A stretch of 64,000 nt of DNA from positions 1 through 64,000 of the forward strand of contig JAJFFC010000028.1 of NCBI GenBank assembly GCA_021776795.1, given 5' to 3'. This document shows positions 1 through 8,959 of this stretch, in pieces (positions within the stretch are counted from its first letter, which is position 1; each line of letters begins with the position of its first letter). The notes below the pieces were generated by a model. That model saw only the letters and a program-made list of their open reading frames with translations. It was not told the DNA's origin and ran no database searches. This stretch comes from Planctomycetota bacterium. GTDB lineage: Bacteria > Planctomycetota > UBA1135. The translations under genes were made by a program, and so were the position numbers.

Positions 1-1
1 A

Positions 2-376
2 TCCACCACGACGCTTTCCTCAAACACTGGCGGCGCGGTCACCTTCGAGTTGGCCTTTCCAATTTCCGAAGCCCTCAAGCCCTACCTATTCCTGGCATCC
101 AGGAATCAACCCGGCAAATATGGCAATGTTGGCGGGCTAGATTTCCCGCTGGCCAATAGTCAATTCCTCCGCCGCATGGCAGCAGGGGCACCAAGTGAAT
201 TTCAGAATGCTACCGGCAGCTTAGACGCCAATGCACAGGCCACGGTCACTTTGACCCTGCCTCCGGGAGCGGCAGCGGCGTACATCGGCAAAACCATGAA
301 GTGCGCGGCAGTCAGCCTTTCTGGCATCTACCCAAACGTGAGCACGGCGCCGGTTTACGTAGAGATTTTGCCCTGA
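2..376 (+). CDS. C-terminal part of a secreted hypothetical protein (5' truncated by window edge)
   Basis: The reading frame is open from base 2 and enters from outside the window, so only the last 124 codons are present. The visible part is rich in Ala, Thr, Ser and Pro, has no recognisable catalytic motif, and ends in a beta-strand-like stretch (APVYVEILP). Such tails are common in short secreted proteins of unknown function in Planctomycetota-like genomes, and the gene at 6187 is of a similar type. The stop lies 6 bases from the convergent homoserine kinase stop. A TTG at 50 is in frame but there is no reason to treat it as the start. Function unknown. Confidence 0.6.
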   Translation, partial: STTTLSSNTGGAVTFELAFPISEALKPYLFLASRNQPGKYGNVGGLDFPLANSQFLRRMAAGAPSEFQNATGSLDANAQATVTLTLPPGAAAAYIGKTMKCAAVSLSGIYPNVSTAPVYVEILP

Positions 377-382
377 GGCGCT

Positions 383-1303
383 CTAGCTACGCAAAAACTC
401 CGCGCCCTTGTGCTGCGCTTTCGCTGCCAGCACTTGGCCGCTTTCGCCCCAGAGGCGTTGCACCCGTTTCTTCAGGCGCATTTCCAAATTGCGCACTTCG
501 CCGGTGCGGGTGAGCACCAAAATTGCCGAACCAGCGCCAGAAAGAGTGGCGCCAAGCGCCCCAGCCTCTTCGGCGAAGCGAATCATCGCTTTGGCGCCGG
601 CCATTAGCGGCAAACGCGCTTTGACATGCAGTTCATCACGCAGGCCGAGCCTGATCAGCTCCGGGTTCAGAGTTTTGAGCCCACGCAACAAAAGCGGACC
701 CTGCTGCATTTGCCGCACCGCAGCGGCATGAGGCACGGTCGAGGGCAGAACCTTGCGCGCCTCGGCGGTCGGCATCGGGTAGGGGGGGATGACGAACAGA
801 AAGCGCAGATGGCGGTGGAGGGTAATAGGAAGGTGCAAATGCCCTCCCTTATTGTCGGCCACCGACCAATGGGCCCCTCCTAATAGGGCGGCCACGGCAT
901 TCTCCGGATTGCCCTCGAGGGAGGTCGCCTCGAGCAGCAATTCTTCCTGAGGCAGACCACCGCCACACAGCCGATTGCCGAGCAAAAGGCCGGCGACGAT
1001 GCCGGAACCGCTGGCGCCAAGGCCTCGACCGGGCGGGTAGGGGGCAGAAACCACCAAATTTCCTGGTGGCAATACCTTGCCCAAAAGGCGCGCGGCGCGG
1101 CGCATTCCGCGCATGACTGGATCCTGGCCAATCCGCAGCGGAGACTCCGTGAGGCCGCCTAGGCGCTCCAGAGAGTTCTTTTCGGCAGGCGAATAGCGGA
1201 CCTCCAAGCCGGTGTTGACGGCGATGGAGAAGGTGTCAAATCCTGGCCCGACATTGGAGGTCGAGGCGGGAACCTGGATGCGGAGCTTGGGGGGACTAGC
1301 CAT
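383..1303 (-). CDS. thrB: Homoserine kinase (GHMP family)
   Basis: Predicted to phosphorylate L-homoserine with ATP in threonine synthesis, in the cytoplasm. The 306-aa length is normal for ThrB. The N-terminus has the GHMP substrate-side motif PASTSNVGPGFD (residues 12-23), and the ATP-binding glycine-rich loop PGRGLGASGSG lies at about 91-101. A C-terminal GHMP motif (GATLSGAGSA) is near residue 250. The ATG at 1303 puts the first beta strand immediately after the start. The gene is divergent from fusA and no other threonine gene is nearby. A different GHMP kinase is possible, but the N-terminal signature favours homoserine kinase. Confidence 0.88.
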   Translation of the reverse strand: MASPPKLRIQVPASTSNVGPGFDTFSIAVNTGLEVRYSPAEKNSLERLGGLTESPLRIGQDPVMRGMRRAARLLGKVLPPGNLVVSAPYPPGRGLGASGSGIVAGLLLGNRLCGGGLPQEELLLEATSLEGNPENAVAALLGGAHWSVADNKGGHLHLPITLHRHLRFLFVIPPYPMPTAEARKVLPSTVPHAAAVRQMQQGPLLLRGLKTLNPELIRLGLRDELHVKARLPLMAGAKAMIRFAEEAGALGATLSGAGSAILVLTRTGEVRNLEMRLKKRVQRLWGESGQVLAAKAQHKGAEFLRS

Positions 1304-1315
1304 GTGCAGTTCTTA

Positions 1316-1329
1316 CGCTAAAATTAGCG
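1316..1329. promoter_or_regulatory. 14-bp palindrome in the thrB/fusA divergent region
   Basis: CGCTAAAATTAGCG is a perfect inverted repeat (6-bp arms, AA centre) 12 bases upstream of the thrB start, in the 114-base gap between thrB and fusA. It is AT-rich compared with its surroundings. It could be an operator or part of a promoter; no regulator can be assigned. Confidence 0.3.
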
Positions 1330-1417
1330 GCTTCCCCTGCCCATGGCGAACCACAAGTGTGGCGCGAGAGCAGGGCCTGTGCCCACAACTGGGCTACCCG
1401 TACATACACAGAGCACC

Positions 1418-3532
1418 ATGTCTCCCGAGACCCTTCCTTCTCCCGCACTTTCCTCGTCGGAAGAGAAGCGCCTCCGCAACATCCGCAACATCGGCATCAT
1501 GGCCCACATTGATGCCGGTAAGACCACGGTTACCGAGCGGATCCTCTACATCACTGGGATTACCCACAAGATCGGTGAGGTTCACGATGGCGAAGCCACG
1601 ATGGACTACATGGAGGACGAGCGCGCCCGCGGCATCACCATCACCTCCGCGGCAACGCAGTGTGATTGGAAAGATACCCGGATTAACCTGATTGATACTC
1701 CGGGACACGTGGACTTCACGGTCGAGGTCGAGCGCTCCTTGCGCGTCCTCGATGGTGCTGTGGCTGTGTTCGATGGTGTGGCCGGCGTGGAAGCGCAGTC
1801 CGAAACGGTGTGGCGCCAAGCCGACCGCTACGGTGTGCCGCGGATTTGCTTCATCAACAAGCTCGACCGCACGGGTGCTGATTTCGATCGCGCCTTTGAT
1901 TCCATCATCAACCGCTTGCAGTGCAACGCGGTGCGCATGCAGATTCCTCTCGGCATCGAGAAGGACTTCTACGGTTTGGTCGACCTTCTCGAAGAGAAAG
2001 CCTGGCGCTTCACCGATGAAGACGGCCCTGGCATGGAAGAGATGGAGATCCCTGAAGATGTCAAAGAGCTCGTCGCCAAGCGTCGCGCAGAAATGATCGA
2101 GAACTTGGTCGAGGTCGACGACGACATGGTCGAGCGCTTCCTCGAGGGCGAATCCTTCACCGTCGAAGAGTTGCGCGCGGTCACCCGTCGCGCCACTCTG
2201 GAAGGCCACGCGGTGCCCGTATTGTGCGGTTCTGCCCTCCACGACAAGGGTGTGCACCCCTTGCTCGATGCGGTCATTGCCTACTTGCCAGACCCGATTG
2301 ATGCTGGCGCCCTGATTGGTCACGACCCGAAAGATCCCGAGATCGAAGTGCGTCGCCACGCCAACAGCGAAGAGCCGATGTCGGCTCTGGCCTTTAAGAC
2401 CATTGCAGACCCCAACGGCGACCTCACCTTCGTCCGTGTCTACTCCGGCATTCTGCGCCGCGGCGATGCCGTGCTCAATCCGCGTACCCGCAAGAAAGAG
2501 CGCGTCGGCCGCCTGATGTTCATGCACGCCAACGACCGTTTGGCTGTCGATGAAGTTCATGCCGGCGATATCTGTGCTGCCGTGGGTCTCAAGCAGACCA
2601 TCACTGGCGACACCATCTGCGACGACAAGAACCCTGTGGTTCTGGAATCCATGACCTTCCCCGAGGCCGTGATTTCCATGTCGATCGAGCCGAAATCGAC
2701 CGGCGACCGCGACAAGCTTTCCGACCTGCTCGGTAAGCTCCACCGCGAAGACCCGTCCTTCCGCGTCATCACCGACCCGGAAACCGATGAAACGGTGATT
2801 TCGGGCATGGGCGAGCTGCACCTTGAAATCGTCACCACCCGCATTGGCCGCGACTACAAGATTCCGGTCAACGTCGGCGCCCCGCGCGTGGCTTACCGCC
2901 AGACCATCAATGCCGAGAAGGACATCGAAGGCAAGCAGGTCAAGCAGACCGGTGGTTCTGGCCAGTTCGCTGTGGCCAACATCAAGTTCCGCCCCTGGGA
3001 CCTCGATGGCGAAACCAACACCAACTTTGTCAACTCGATTAAAGGTGGCGTGATTCCTGCGCAGTACATCCCTGCCGTTGGCAAAGGCATCGAAGAGTCT
3101 GCAAAGTCTGGCGGACGCCTCGGATGGCCAATCGTTGGCATCGAAGCCGAGCTTCACTACGGTAAGTCGCACGACGTCGACTCCAGTGAGCTGGCCTTCT
3201 TCTTGGCAGCCCAGCGCGCCTTCCGCGAAGCTTTGGATAACAACTTCACCGTACTTGAGCCCGTCATGAAGTTAACGGTTCAGGTGCCAGAAGAGTTCCT
3301 CGGCGACGTCATCGGTGACCTCAACACCCGTCGTGTGAACATCGCGGACATGACCATGGACGGTCAAATTCGCGAGGTCAACGGCACGGTGCCAATCGCC
3401 GAAATGTTCTCCTACGCAGGAACGCTACGCGGCATGACCCAAGGCCGTGGTTCCTTCTCGATGGAGCCGGCCGGTTACGAAGCCGTGCCCGCTTACGTCC
3501 AGGAAACTCTGGTCAAGGACCGCCTCGCCTAA
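1418..3532 (+). CDS. fusA: Translation elongation factor G
   Basis: Ribosomal translocase GTPase. The protein is 704 aa from the ATG at 1418, the usual EF-G length. An upstream in-frame ATG at 1343 would add 25 residues that do not look like EF-G, so it was not used. The GTPase motifs are in order: P-loop AHIDAGKT (about 29-36), DTPGHVDF (about 93-100), NKLD (about 147) and a G5 GSAL. Domain II, III, IV and V blocks follow, including GMGELHLE near 465. The gene is not in a str operon here: no rpsL, rpsG or tuf adjoins it. A strong hairpin terminator follows, so it is likely monocistronic. Confidence 0.96.
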   Translation: MSPETLPSPALSSSEEKRLRNIRNIGIMAHIDAGKTTVTERILYITGITHKIGEVHDGEATMDYMEDERARGITITSAATQCDWKDTRINLIDTPGHVDFTVEVERSLRVLDGAVAVFDGVAGVEAQSETVWRQADRYGVPRICFINKLDRTGADFDRAFDSIINRLQCNAVRMQIPLGIEKDFYGLVDLLEEKAWRFTDEDGPGMEEMEIPEDVKELVAKRRAEMIENLVEVDDDMVERFLEGESFTVEELRAVTRRATLEGHAVPVLCGSALHDKGVHPLLDAVIAYLPDPIDAGALIGHDPKDPEIEVRRHANSEEPMSALAFKTIADPNGDLTFVRVYSGILRRGDAVLNPRTRKKERVGRLMFMHANDRLAVDEVHAGDICAAVGLKQTITGDTICDDKNPVVLESMTFPEAVISMSIEPKSTGDRDKLSDLLGKLHREDPSFRVITDPETDETVISGMGELHLEIVTTRIGRDYKIPVNVGAPRVAYRQTINAEKDIEGKQVKQTGGSGQFAVANIKFRPWDLDGETNTNFVNSIKGGVIPAQYIPAVGKGIEESAKSGGRLGWPIVGIEAELHYGKSHDVDSSELAFFLAAQRAFREALDNNFTVLEPVMKLTVQVPEEFLGDVIGDLNTRRVNIADMTMDGQIREVNGTVPIAEMFSYAGTLRGMTQGRGSFSMEPAGYEAVPAYVQETLVKDRLA

Positions 3533-3570
3533 GTTGCCAAGGTCCATCTCGCGATTCTGTCGCGAAACCC

Positions 3571-3611
3571 AGCAGGTCGGATACCGAAAAGTGTCCGACC
3601 TGCTTTTCTTT
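3571..3611 (+). terminator. Rho-independent terminator after fusA
   Basis: A perfect 11-bp stem, AGCAGGTCGGA (3571-3581) with TCCGACCTGCT (3594-3604), has a 12-base loop and is followed directly by TTTTCTTT. A smaller hairpin TCGCGA/TCGCGA lies just upstream (3549-3565). Confidence 0.85.
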
Positions 3612-3632
3612 ATCAAGAGCATCGACATTCCT

Positions 3633-3663
3633 TTGACGCGGATTTCCAAGGCATTGATAGAAT
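3633..3663 (+). promoter_or_regulatory. Predicted promoter of the Tex-like gene (near-leaderless)
   Basis: TTGACG (3633-3638) and TAGAAT (3658-3663) are separated by 19 bases. The downstream hexamer is preceded by TGA, resembling an extended -10. The hexamer ends 9 bases before the ATG at 3673, so the transcript would start at or next to the start codon. Confidence 0.45.
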
Positions 3664-3672
3664 CCGCCTGTC

Positions 3673-6006
3673 ATGGTCTCTGACCGCCCTTCCGACGCTA
3701 CCGTCCGCCTTGCACGCCATCTCGGCTTGAAGGCTCCTGTCCTGCAGGCCCTGCAACATGGGCTCGAGCGGGGCGAATACCCTGTCTATCTTCGTGCGGC
3801 TGCGCCGCGCTTAGCCGGACAGTTTCCGCATGCCTTTGGTTTCGAAGTCTTGCTGGAGCGACTGCGCCGCGGCGAGTCGGTCGAGCGTCGTCGCGCCAAC
3901 TTGGAACGCCTCCTGGAGGGGCGCCAAGGCGAGCTAGATGCAGCCGCTAAAGAAGTCCTGCAGACCACCATGGATGAGGGTCAGCTCGATGACCTGTCGG
4001 CCATGATTCATGCCATGCCGCGGGCCGCGAAACCTGCTGTGGAAGGGGAAGAGAGTGCCCCCGAAGAGGCTCCTGCCGAGGAAGCCGCGAGCGAAGAGCC
4101 CGCTGCCGATGCTGATCCGCAGCAAGCCTTCCTCGACCGCCTGCAACAGAATCCGTCCTTTAGCGGTCAGGTGCAGCAATGCTTTCAGCAACATGGCACC
4201 GTAGCCGTGGTGGCACGCGGCGAAGGCGAGGAGCTCAAGCGCTTCGCTTCCTTGCTCCACGAAGCTCGCCCGCTGAACTCCCTCGACGCCGGCAACTACC
4301 TGCATTTGCGCCGTGGCGAAAAAGCCCATGCCTTGAGTCTGGTTTTTGACTTGCCCGCGAAAGAGTTGTTGGCGCTATTCGACCGCGTCGGTGGCTATCC
4401 GGTGCAGGAGAAGGAAAAGTATCGCGTCCTCTTCCAGAGTGCGGTGCGCGAAACCATGTTGCCGAAAATGGTGCAACGCATGCGGGCCAACTGGAAACAG
4501 CTCGGCGAAGACTTGGCTCTACAGCAAGGTTGGGAGCATGTGGAACGCGGCCTCGACCGTGGCCAACACGATGGCCCAGTTCTTGGTGTCAGTCGTGGCC
4601 GTCGCGGTCGCCTGATTCTGGCGCTAATGACCGCCCGCGACCAAGCCCCAGCAGTTCTGGAGTTAGATCCGAAGGCCGATGATTTGTCTCAATCCTTGTC
4701 CACCTTCTTGGGCGAGGCTCGCCCAGCGGTAGTGGGATTGCAGGCCGACTCTGCCACGCGCAACAGCGTGCAAAAAATCACCAAAGCCGTCGAGGGTTGG
4801 AAGCCACGCCTAGCCATGGTGCCCTTGGCCGTAGTCAAGACCATGCTGCGCGAAGTGGCGCGGCGTACTTTCGAAGCCTTGCTCGGTCATGAGGAGCGTC
4901 AAGCCTTCTTGACTGCCGAATTGGTCCAGAACCCTCGCGCCGCGGCGTTCCACACGCCGCATGTCGTGCGCGCCTTTGTCACCAACCGTGGCGAGATTAA
5001 TCCGCGCTTGCTCGATGAGTTCGAAACCACTTTCCTGCGTTCGCTGCTCGCCGCCCGCGGTGCCGATGCCAATACCGCTACTATGCATGTGTTGAGCTTG
5101 GTGCCTGGCCTCGACGCCTACGCTGCTGTGGCTGAGCGCTCGACCGCTCCATATCGCTCGCTCGAAGACTTGCGCGAGCGCTTGGGCCTCAGTGGCCCCG
5201 CATGGAATGCTGCCGCATGTTTGCTGCGCGTTCGTGGCGGAGATGAGCCGCTCGATGCCAAGGCTTTGCATCCGCAGTACTACGCGCCCTTGCGCCAAGC
5301 CTTGGCCGCCTCCGAAATGTCCTTGGGCGATTTGAGCAAAGAGCCGGGGAAAGCGAACCAGCTAGATTGGTCTTTCCTGGAAGACGAACGAGAGCGTCAA
5401 GGCACCATTCAGCGTGTGCGTGATGGCCTTGGCAAAGCGAAGCGTGGTCGCTTGCGCGCACCTGGTGCAAGCAGTCGCGGTCGCAGCCTAGAAACGCTGC
5501 GCGTTGGCGAGAGTTTTCAAGGTACCGTGCGGTCATTGGCCGATTATGGCGCCTTCGTCGACATCGGTGCCGAGCGCGATGGCTTGGTGCACGTCAGTCA
5601 CTGCGCGCCACGTTTCCTCAAGCATCCTTCGGAAGCTTTGGAAGAGGGGCAAGAGGTTGAGGTCCGCGTACTCGAGGTCGACCTTGGCAAGCGCAAGATT
5701 CGCTTGAGTGCTTTGAGCGAGGCCGATGAGGCCGCGCGGGAAGCCGAGCGCAAGGAGCGCGCTGAGAATCGAGGAAACCGAGGGCAAAGCGGCGGTGGCC
5801 GTGGTGGCCCTGGTGGAGGCAAGGGCGGTCGCGGCGGCGGACGTCGTGATGGTCGCTCTGGAGGTCGAGGGCGTCGCGAAGACCACGGCCCAGACCCGCG
5901 CGCCAAAAAGGAAGAGTTCGATCCGACGAATCCCTTCTATGTGTTCTTCCAGCAGCAGCAAGAGCAGGAAAAGCAGGGGAATTCCGAGGCAAAATCCAAG
6001 GATTAG
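3673..6006 (+). CDS. Tex-like S1 RNA-binding protein with RGG-type tail
   Basis: 777 aa, built like the Tex family of nucleic-acid-binding proteins. There is a helical N-terminal region, then an acidic Glu/Ala/Pro linker (about 115-150), a YqgF-like region and a helix-hairpin-helix block around 460-540 (NTATMHVLSLVPGLDAYAA). A clear S1 domain follows at about 610-680 (GTVRSLADYGAFVDIG). The last ~90 residues include a Gly/Arg-rich segment (about 700-735) like RGG boxes of RNA-binding proteins. The acidic linker and RGG tail are not typical of the E. coli protein. Expected cytoplasmic, in transcription- or RNA-related processes; exact role unproven. It follows the fusA terminator and has its own promoter. 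Confidence 0.75.
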   Translation: MVSDRPSDATVRLARHLGLKAPVLQALQHGLERGEYPVYLRAAAPRLAGQFPHAFGFEVLLERLRRGESVERRRANLERLLEGRQGELDAAAKEVLQTTMDEGQLDDLSAMIHAMPRAAKPAVEGEESAPEEAPAEEAASEEPAADADPQQAFLDRLQQNPSFSGQVQQCFQQHGTVAVVARGEGEELKRFASLLHEARPLNSLDAGNYLHLRRGEKAHALSLVFDLPAKELLALFDRVGGYPVQEKEKYRVLFQSAVRETMLPKMVQRMRANWKQLGEDLALQQGWEHVERGLDRGQHDGPVLGVSRGRRGRLILALMTARDQAPAVLELDPKADDLSQSLSTFLGEARPAVVGLQADSATRNSVQKITKAVEGWKPRLAMVPLAVVKTMLREVARRTFEALLGHEERQAFLTAELVQNPRAAAFHTPHVVRAFVTNRGEINPRLLDEFETTFLRSLLAARGADANTATMHVLSLVPGLDAYAAVAERSTAPYRSLEDLRERLGLSGPAWNAAACLLRVRGGDEPLDAKALHPQYYAPLRQALAASEMSLGDLSKEPGKANQLDWSFLEDERERQGTIQRVRDGLGKAKRGRLRAPGASSRGRSLETLRVGESFQGTVRSLADYGAFVDIGAERDGLVHVSHCAPRFLKHPSEALEEGQEVEVRVLEVDLGKRKIRLSALSEADEAAREAERKERAENRGNRGQSGGGRGGPGGGKGGRGGGRRDGRSGGRGRREDHGPDPRAKKEEFDPTNPFYVFFQQQQEQEKQGNSEAKSKD

Positions 6007-6098
6007 CCACTTTTTTCTGCCTTTTTTCCGGGACATATAGACTCAGGGGCCCCCTAAGGGCAGTTTAAGGCAATCCAAGCCCAGTTTTCCCTAAGTCC

Positions 6099-6122
6099 TT
6101 CCCCCGGGTCTTCCCTGGGGAA
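6099..6122. repeat. Inverted repeat overlapping the -35 area of the 6187 gene
   Basis: TTCCCCCGGG and CCCTGGGGAA form a 10-bp stem with one mismatch and a TCTT loop. There is no U-tract on either strand in the right place, so this is not a standard terminator. It lies just upstream of the extended -10 at 6134. A T-rich stretch without a stem (6011-6028) follows the Tex-like gene, and a GGGGCCCC palindrome is at about 6046. The 180-base gap holds nothing else I can name. Confidence 0.35.
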
Positions 6123-6130
6123 AAACTAGG

Positions 6131-6139
6131 TGCTATGAT
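6131..6139 (+). promoter_or_regulatory. Extended -10 promoter for the secreted protein gene
   Basis: TGCTATGAT matches TGn plus a TATAAT-like hexamer (TATGAT at 6134-6139). No good -35 is seen (TTCCCT at 6111). Transcription would start near 6146, giving a ~40-base leader that can form a small hairpin (CTGAGA/TCTCAG). Confidence 0.45.
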
Positions 6140-6186
6140 TCGGCATCTGAGAAATCCTCTCAGGTCAACCCGTAAAAAACCTAGCT

Positions 6187-6969
6187 GTGAAACGCATTCT
6201 TTCCCTTATTGCTGCCGGCGTGCTCGCCGTTGGCGCTGCTCCCGCCCAAACGGGTGTTGTCGATCAATCTGTGCTCCAGGACAATGTTGCCTGGAACATG
6301 GGCTTCTTCTTTGACATGCAGCAAGACGTGCGTGTCGGTATTGACGGCACACTCGAAGGCTTCAAGCTTCGTATTGCCACCAGCACCATCGGTGTTGGTC
6401 AGCCAGTCTCCGTCTTCGTCGGACCTGGCCCTCACCTTCCTTCCGCCGTTCCTGCCTGGAGCGGCATGGTCTTCGCTAGCTCCCTGTTCAACTGGGAGTG
6501 GGTGTTCGCGGATTGCTCTTCTGCAGGTTTGATCTTCAGCGCGGGCGATGTCTTCACCATTCGCGTTGGCGATGGCTTCGTGGCTTCCGGTGGCGACTTG
6601 ACCGGAAACTCCGGTTGGCCAACCGCCTTCTACGCCGAGCCTTTCTACGAGGATCTCAGCTCCCGTAACCTTGATCGTCTCACCTTTGAGACCTTCATGA
6701 CCATCACGCCTCCGACCCTGTCGGTGACGGGCACCTGCCCAGGCTCGGTGACTTTCGATGTCATCAACGGTAGCGGCAACTACTACTTGATTTACGGTAA
6801 CGCTGGTAGTTCGACTGTCTTTGGTATCACCTTGGATATCGCCAACCCAGCCTTGGCCACCACCATGACTTCCACGCTGAACGCTGTGGTGCCTTCTGCC
6901 GCCTGCGGTAAGACGGTCCAAGCTGTGGACATGAGCACCTTCATCCCAAGTAACTCGATCGTCCTCTAA
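6187..6969 (+). CDS. Secreted hypothetical protein
   Basis: 260 aa starting at GTG 6187. The N-terminus is a Sec signal peptide: KR at positions 2-3, a hydrophobic core, and a likely cleavage after AAPAQ near residue 20. The mature part is rich in Gly, Ser, Thr, Val and Phe with few charges, as in extracellular beta-rich proteins, and holds two Cys (VTGTCPG and SAACGK) that could pair. No enzymatic motif is visible. It stands alone with its own promoter and a shared terminator downstream. This style of short secreted beta protein is frequent in Planctomycetota-like genomes, but the family is unknown to me. Confidence 0.6.
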   Translation: MKRILSLIAAGVLAVGAAPAQTGVVDQSVLQDNVAWNMGFFFDMQQDVRVGIDGTLEGFKLRIATSTIGVGQPVSVFVGPGPHLPSAVPAWSGMVFASSLFNWEWVFADCSSAGLIFSAGDVFTIRVGDGFVASGGDLTGNSGWPTAFYAEPFYEDLSSRNLDRLTFETFMTITPPTLSVTGTCPGSVTFDVINGSGNYYLIYGNAGSSTVFGITLDIANPALATTMTSTLNAVVPSAACGKTVQAVDMSTFIPSNSIVL

Positions 6970-6997
6970 GGATTTCGACCCAAGGTTCGCCTTGACC

Positions 6998-7033
6998 AAG
7001 GCCCTCGTTCCTCGCGGAACGGGGGCCTTATTT
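6998..7033. terminator. Bidirectional terminator between convergent genes
   Basis: AAGGCCCTCGTTCC (6998-7011) pairs with GGAACGGGGGCCTT (7016-7029) over 14 bp with one G-T wobble and a TCGC loop, followed by ATTTATT. It serves the secreted protein gene and overlaps the stop codon of the convergent RNase HII gene at 7028-7030. Confidence 0.85.
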
Positions 7034-7984
7034 ATTGCGGCGTAAGCAACTCTCCTCGACGCCCTGCGCCCCAAGTTGGGGCAGGACCTCGGCGAGGAAA
7101 CGCTTGCCGTCGACGCCATAGCCCTTGGTTCCTTTGACCTCTGGAAGGCGTTCCTGCCACCAGGCGTTGAACAAGTCCATCATGCGTTCGCGCGTGAGCT
7201 TTGCGGCCAAAGAGGCCAAAGCCACCGGCACGTGATGGTGGTCGGCTGCTTCAGAAAAACGCAGCTGCACCGTGCGGTGGGGGAAGTGCAGCGAATACAA
7301 CGAGGCGCTGGGGTGCTCGGCATGAGTCTCCACGCGCTCCGGCTGCAAGGCCGCCTGCAAAACGCGGGCGTAATGCTGGCGCCCGCCATGGCGATCGAGC
7401 TCTACGCGCAGCGGGGCATCGCCGGTCAGGGTGAACAAGTGACGCAGTAACTCCACCGCTACCGCCAAGTTGGCGCTGCCCTTGCCGCCGGTGCTTTCCA
7501 GCATCCCGTTCCATTCCTTGGCTGGGACTGCCCGCGCGCCAAAGCCAGTCAGGCTAATCCCGGCCTGGTCCATGTCCCGACTGAGTCCGGCGGCATCTAA
7601 ACGCGCACGTTCCAGTGCCACGCTGGGGCAAAGGGGATCGGGAATCTCGGCGAACCAAGGCACCGCATGCAGGCCTTTTGCGGAGGGCGCCGGTGGCGAA
7701 CCAATCCAAGAAGCCAAGCTCTGCTCTTCTTCCAGCAACTGGCGGAAGGCGGCGACGGTGCGTTCGAGGCGACTGCGGCCATGCGGGCCCTGATGGACCT
7801 TCTTCGAGTCATCGAGCCACAGCCGCCGCGAGTCCTTGCGACTGGGTTTGCGCGCGGTGCTGCTCGACAAGGACTTCCATAAGTCCATTTCAATATCGGG
7901 GACGCGCCACAGGCTAAACCCCATGGTCAGAGGTCCGACAAAGGGGCCATAGCCCGCTTCGTCGATGCCAGCCAGAAACACCAT
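7028..7984 (-). CDS. rnhB: Ribonuclease HII-like protein (divergent)
   Basis: Predicted endonuclease cutting RNA in RNA-DNA hybrids. The start is the ATG at 7984, so the protein opens MVFLAGIDEAGYGP; an upstream in-frame ATG only adds 21 unrelated residues. GIDEAGYGP matches the RNase HII active-site strand (usual form GIDEAGRGP) with a Tyr where Arg is normal. LDDSKKV and VELDRHGG could supply the other acidic residues, and a C-terminal block (VALASLAAKLTRER) resembles the family's conserved helix. At 318 aa it is longer than usual (about 200-250) because of inserts. It begins 1 base after the lgt stop, so the two are probably translationally coupled. Confidence 0.72.
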   Translation of the reverse strand: MVFLAGIDEAGYGPFVGPLTMGFSLWRVPDIEMDLWKSLSSSTARKPSRKDSRRLWLDDSKKVHQGPHGRSRLERTVAAFRQLLEEEQSLASWIGSPPAPSAKGLHAVPWFAEIPDPLCPSVALERARLDAAGLSRDMDQAGISLTGFGARAVPAKEWNGMLESTGGKGSANLAVAVELLRHLFTLTGDAPLRVELDRHGGRQHYARVLQAALQPERVETHAEHPSASLYSLHFPHRTVQLRFSEAADHHHVPVALASLAAKLTRERMMDLFNAWWQERLPEVKGTKGYGVDGKRFLAEVLPQLGAQGVEESCLRRNK

Positions 7985-7985
7985 G

Positions 7986-8939
7986 TCAGCTCTTGGCGAT
8001 TTGAAGTTCGGGCCGCTTGCGTAAGACCAGCAACAGCAAACCGGCAAGGACGAAGGTCACGATGCCGACCAGCTGCGAGGTGGAGAGCACCAGCTGCGGA
8101 AACATGCCTTCCGTGCCTGCCCGTAGCAGTTCCCGGTAGCGTTCAGGATCGAGGATGTGGCCGTCAGCGGTGGCCACACCAAGCTCATGCAGGCGAGCAT
8201 CGACATCGGCCGGGCTCGCGCCTTCTTGGAACCAACCGCCGCGAGCTTCGGCGTCGAAGCGGAACATTTCGACCACAAAACGCAGTGCGGCGTAGCCCAT
8301 CATCAGCAGCAGCGAAACCTGACCGTGGAAGCGTTTGTTGCGTAACATCCAGAGGCCAAAGAAGAACAAGGCCAGAGCCTTGGCGCTCATATAGAACTGC
8401 GTCGGGTGCACCGGCACGCCGGCCAGCTCGGGCGGGAAGGCCGAGCCATCGCGCAGAGGCTCAGGGAAGGTAATCGCCCAGCCCACGGTGGTGGGAGCGC
8501 CATAGTCATCGCCGACCAGGAAGCAGCCGATGCGGCCGATGGCCTGGCCCAGAAAGCCAGCAGTCAGGCCGTAATCCAAGGATTGCCACGCCGGCATGCC
8601 CAGGCGCTTCGCCTTCCAGACTCCCAGGAGCACGGCTAGAATCAGCCCGCCGTACATCACCAGTCCGCCTTCCCAGATTTTCAGGATGTCGCCCGGGTGA
8701 TCGAGGTAATGGCCGAGGTTCACGAGAACCCAGGCCAGCCGGGCGCCAAGGATGACGCCAATCAGCACCCACCAACTCACCTCAGCGAATCGTTCTGGGT
8801 CCCTTTCGCGGTCGGCGCCGAAACGCCCCGCAAGCTTCGAACCCATCGCCACTCCGATGATGAATCCTAGAGCGACAAGCAGTCCAAAGGAGCGCAAAGG
8901 CGCATCAAGGAATGGAATGGTAAACAGTTCCGGCCACAC
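7986..8939 (-). CDS. lgt: Prolipoprotein diacylglyceryl transferase
   Basis: Transfers diacylglycerol from phosphatidylglycerol to the lipobox Cys of prolipoproteins, in the inner membrane. 317 aa from GTG 8939, with several transmembrane helices. The Lgt signature region GRIGCFLVGDDYG contains the conserved arginine, with GGLVMYGGLI upstream and VHPTQFY downstream. An insert of about 45 residues near the C-terminus precedes the last helix. This fits the many lipobox proteins in the window. It sits back-to-back with the Pus10 gene (20-base gap) and upstream of the RNase HII gene. Confidence 0.93.
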   Translation of the reverse strand: MWPELFTIPFLDAPLRSFGLLVALGFIIGVAMGSKLAGRFGADRERDPERFAEVSWWVLIGVILGARLAWVLVNLGHYLDHPGDILKIWEGGLVMYGGLILAVLLGVWKAKRLGMPAWQSLDYGLTAGFLGQAIGRIGCFLVGDDYGAPTTVGWAITFPEPLRDGSAFPPELAGVPVHPTQFYMSAKALALFFFGLWMLRNKRFHGQVSLLLMMGYAALRFVVEMFRFDAEARGGWFQEGASPADVDARLHELGVATADGHILDPERYRELLRAGTEGMFPQLVLSTSQLVGIVTFVLAGLLLLVLRKRPELQIAKS

Positions 8940-8945
8940 GCCAGC

Positions 8946-8951
8946 ATCTTA
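8946..8951 (-). promoter_or_regulatory. -10 hexamer of lgt, leaderless arrangement
   Basis: On the minus strand TAAGAT is followed by 6 bases (GCTGGC) and then the GTG start of lgt. No Shine-Dalgarno sequence is possible in that space, so a leaderless transcript is predicted. Confidence 0.5.
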
Positions 8952-8959
8952 GCCTCGCC

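Noticed and set aside
1394-3172. 592-codon minus-strand frame opposite fusA
   Set aside because: fusA is certain; the antisense translation lacks domain features and is another GC-bias shadow.
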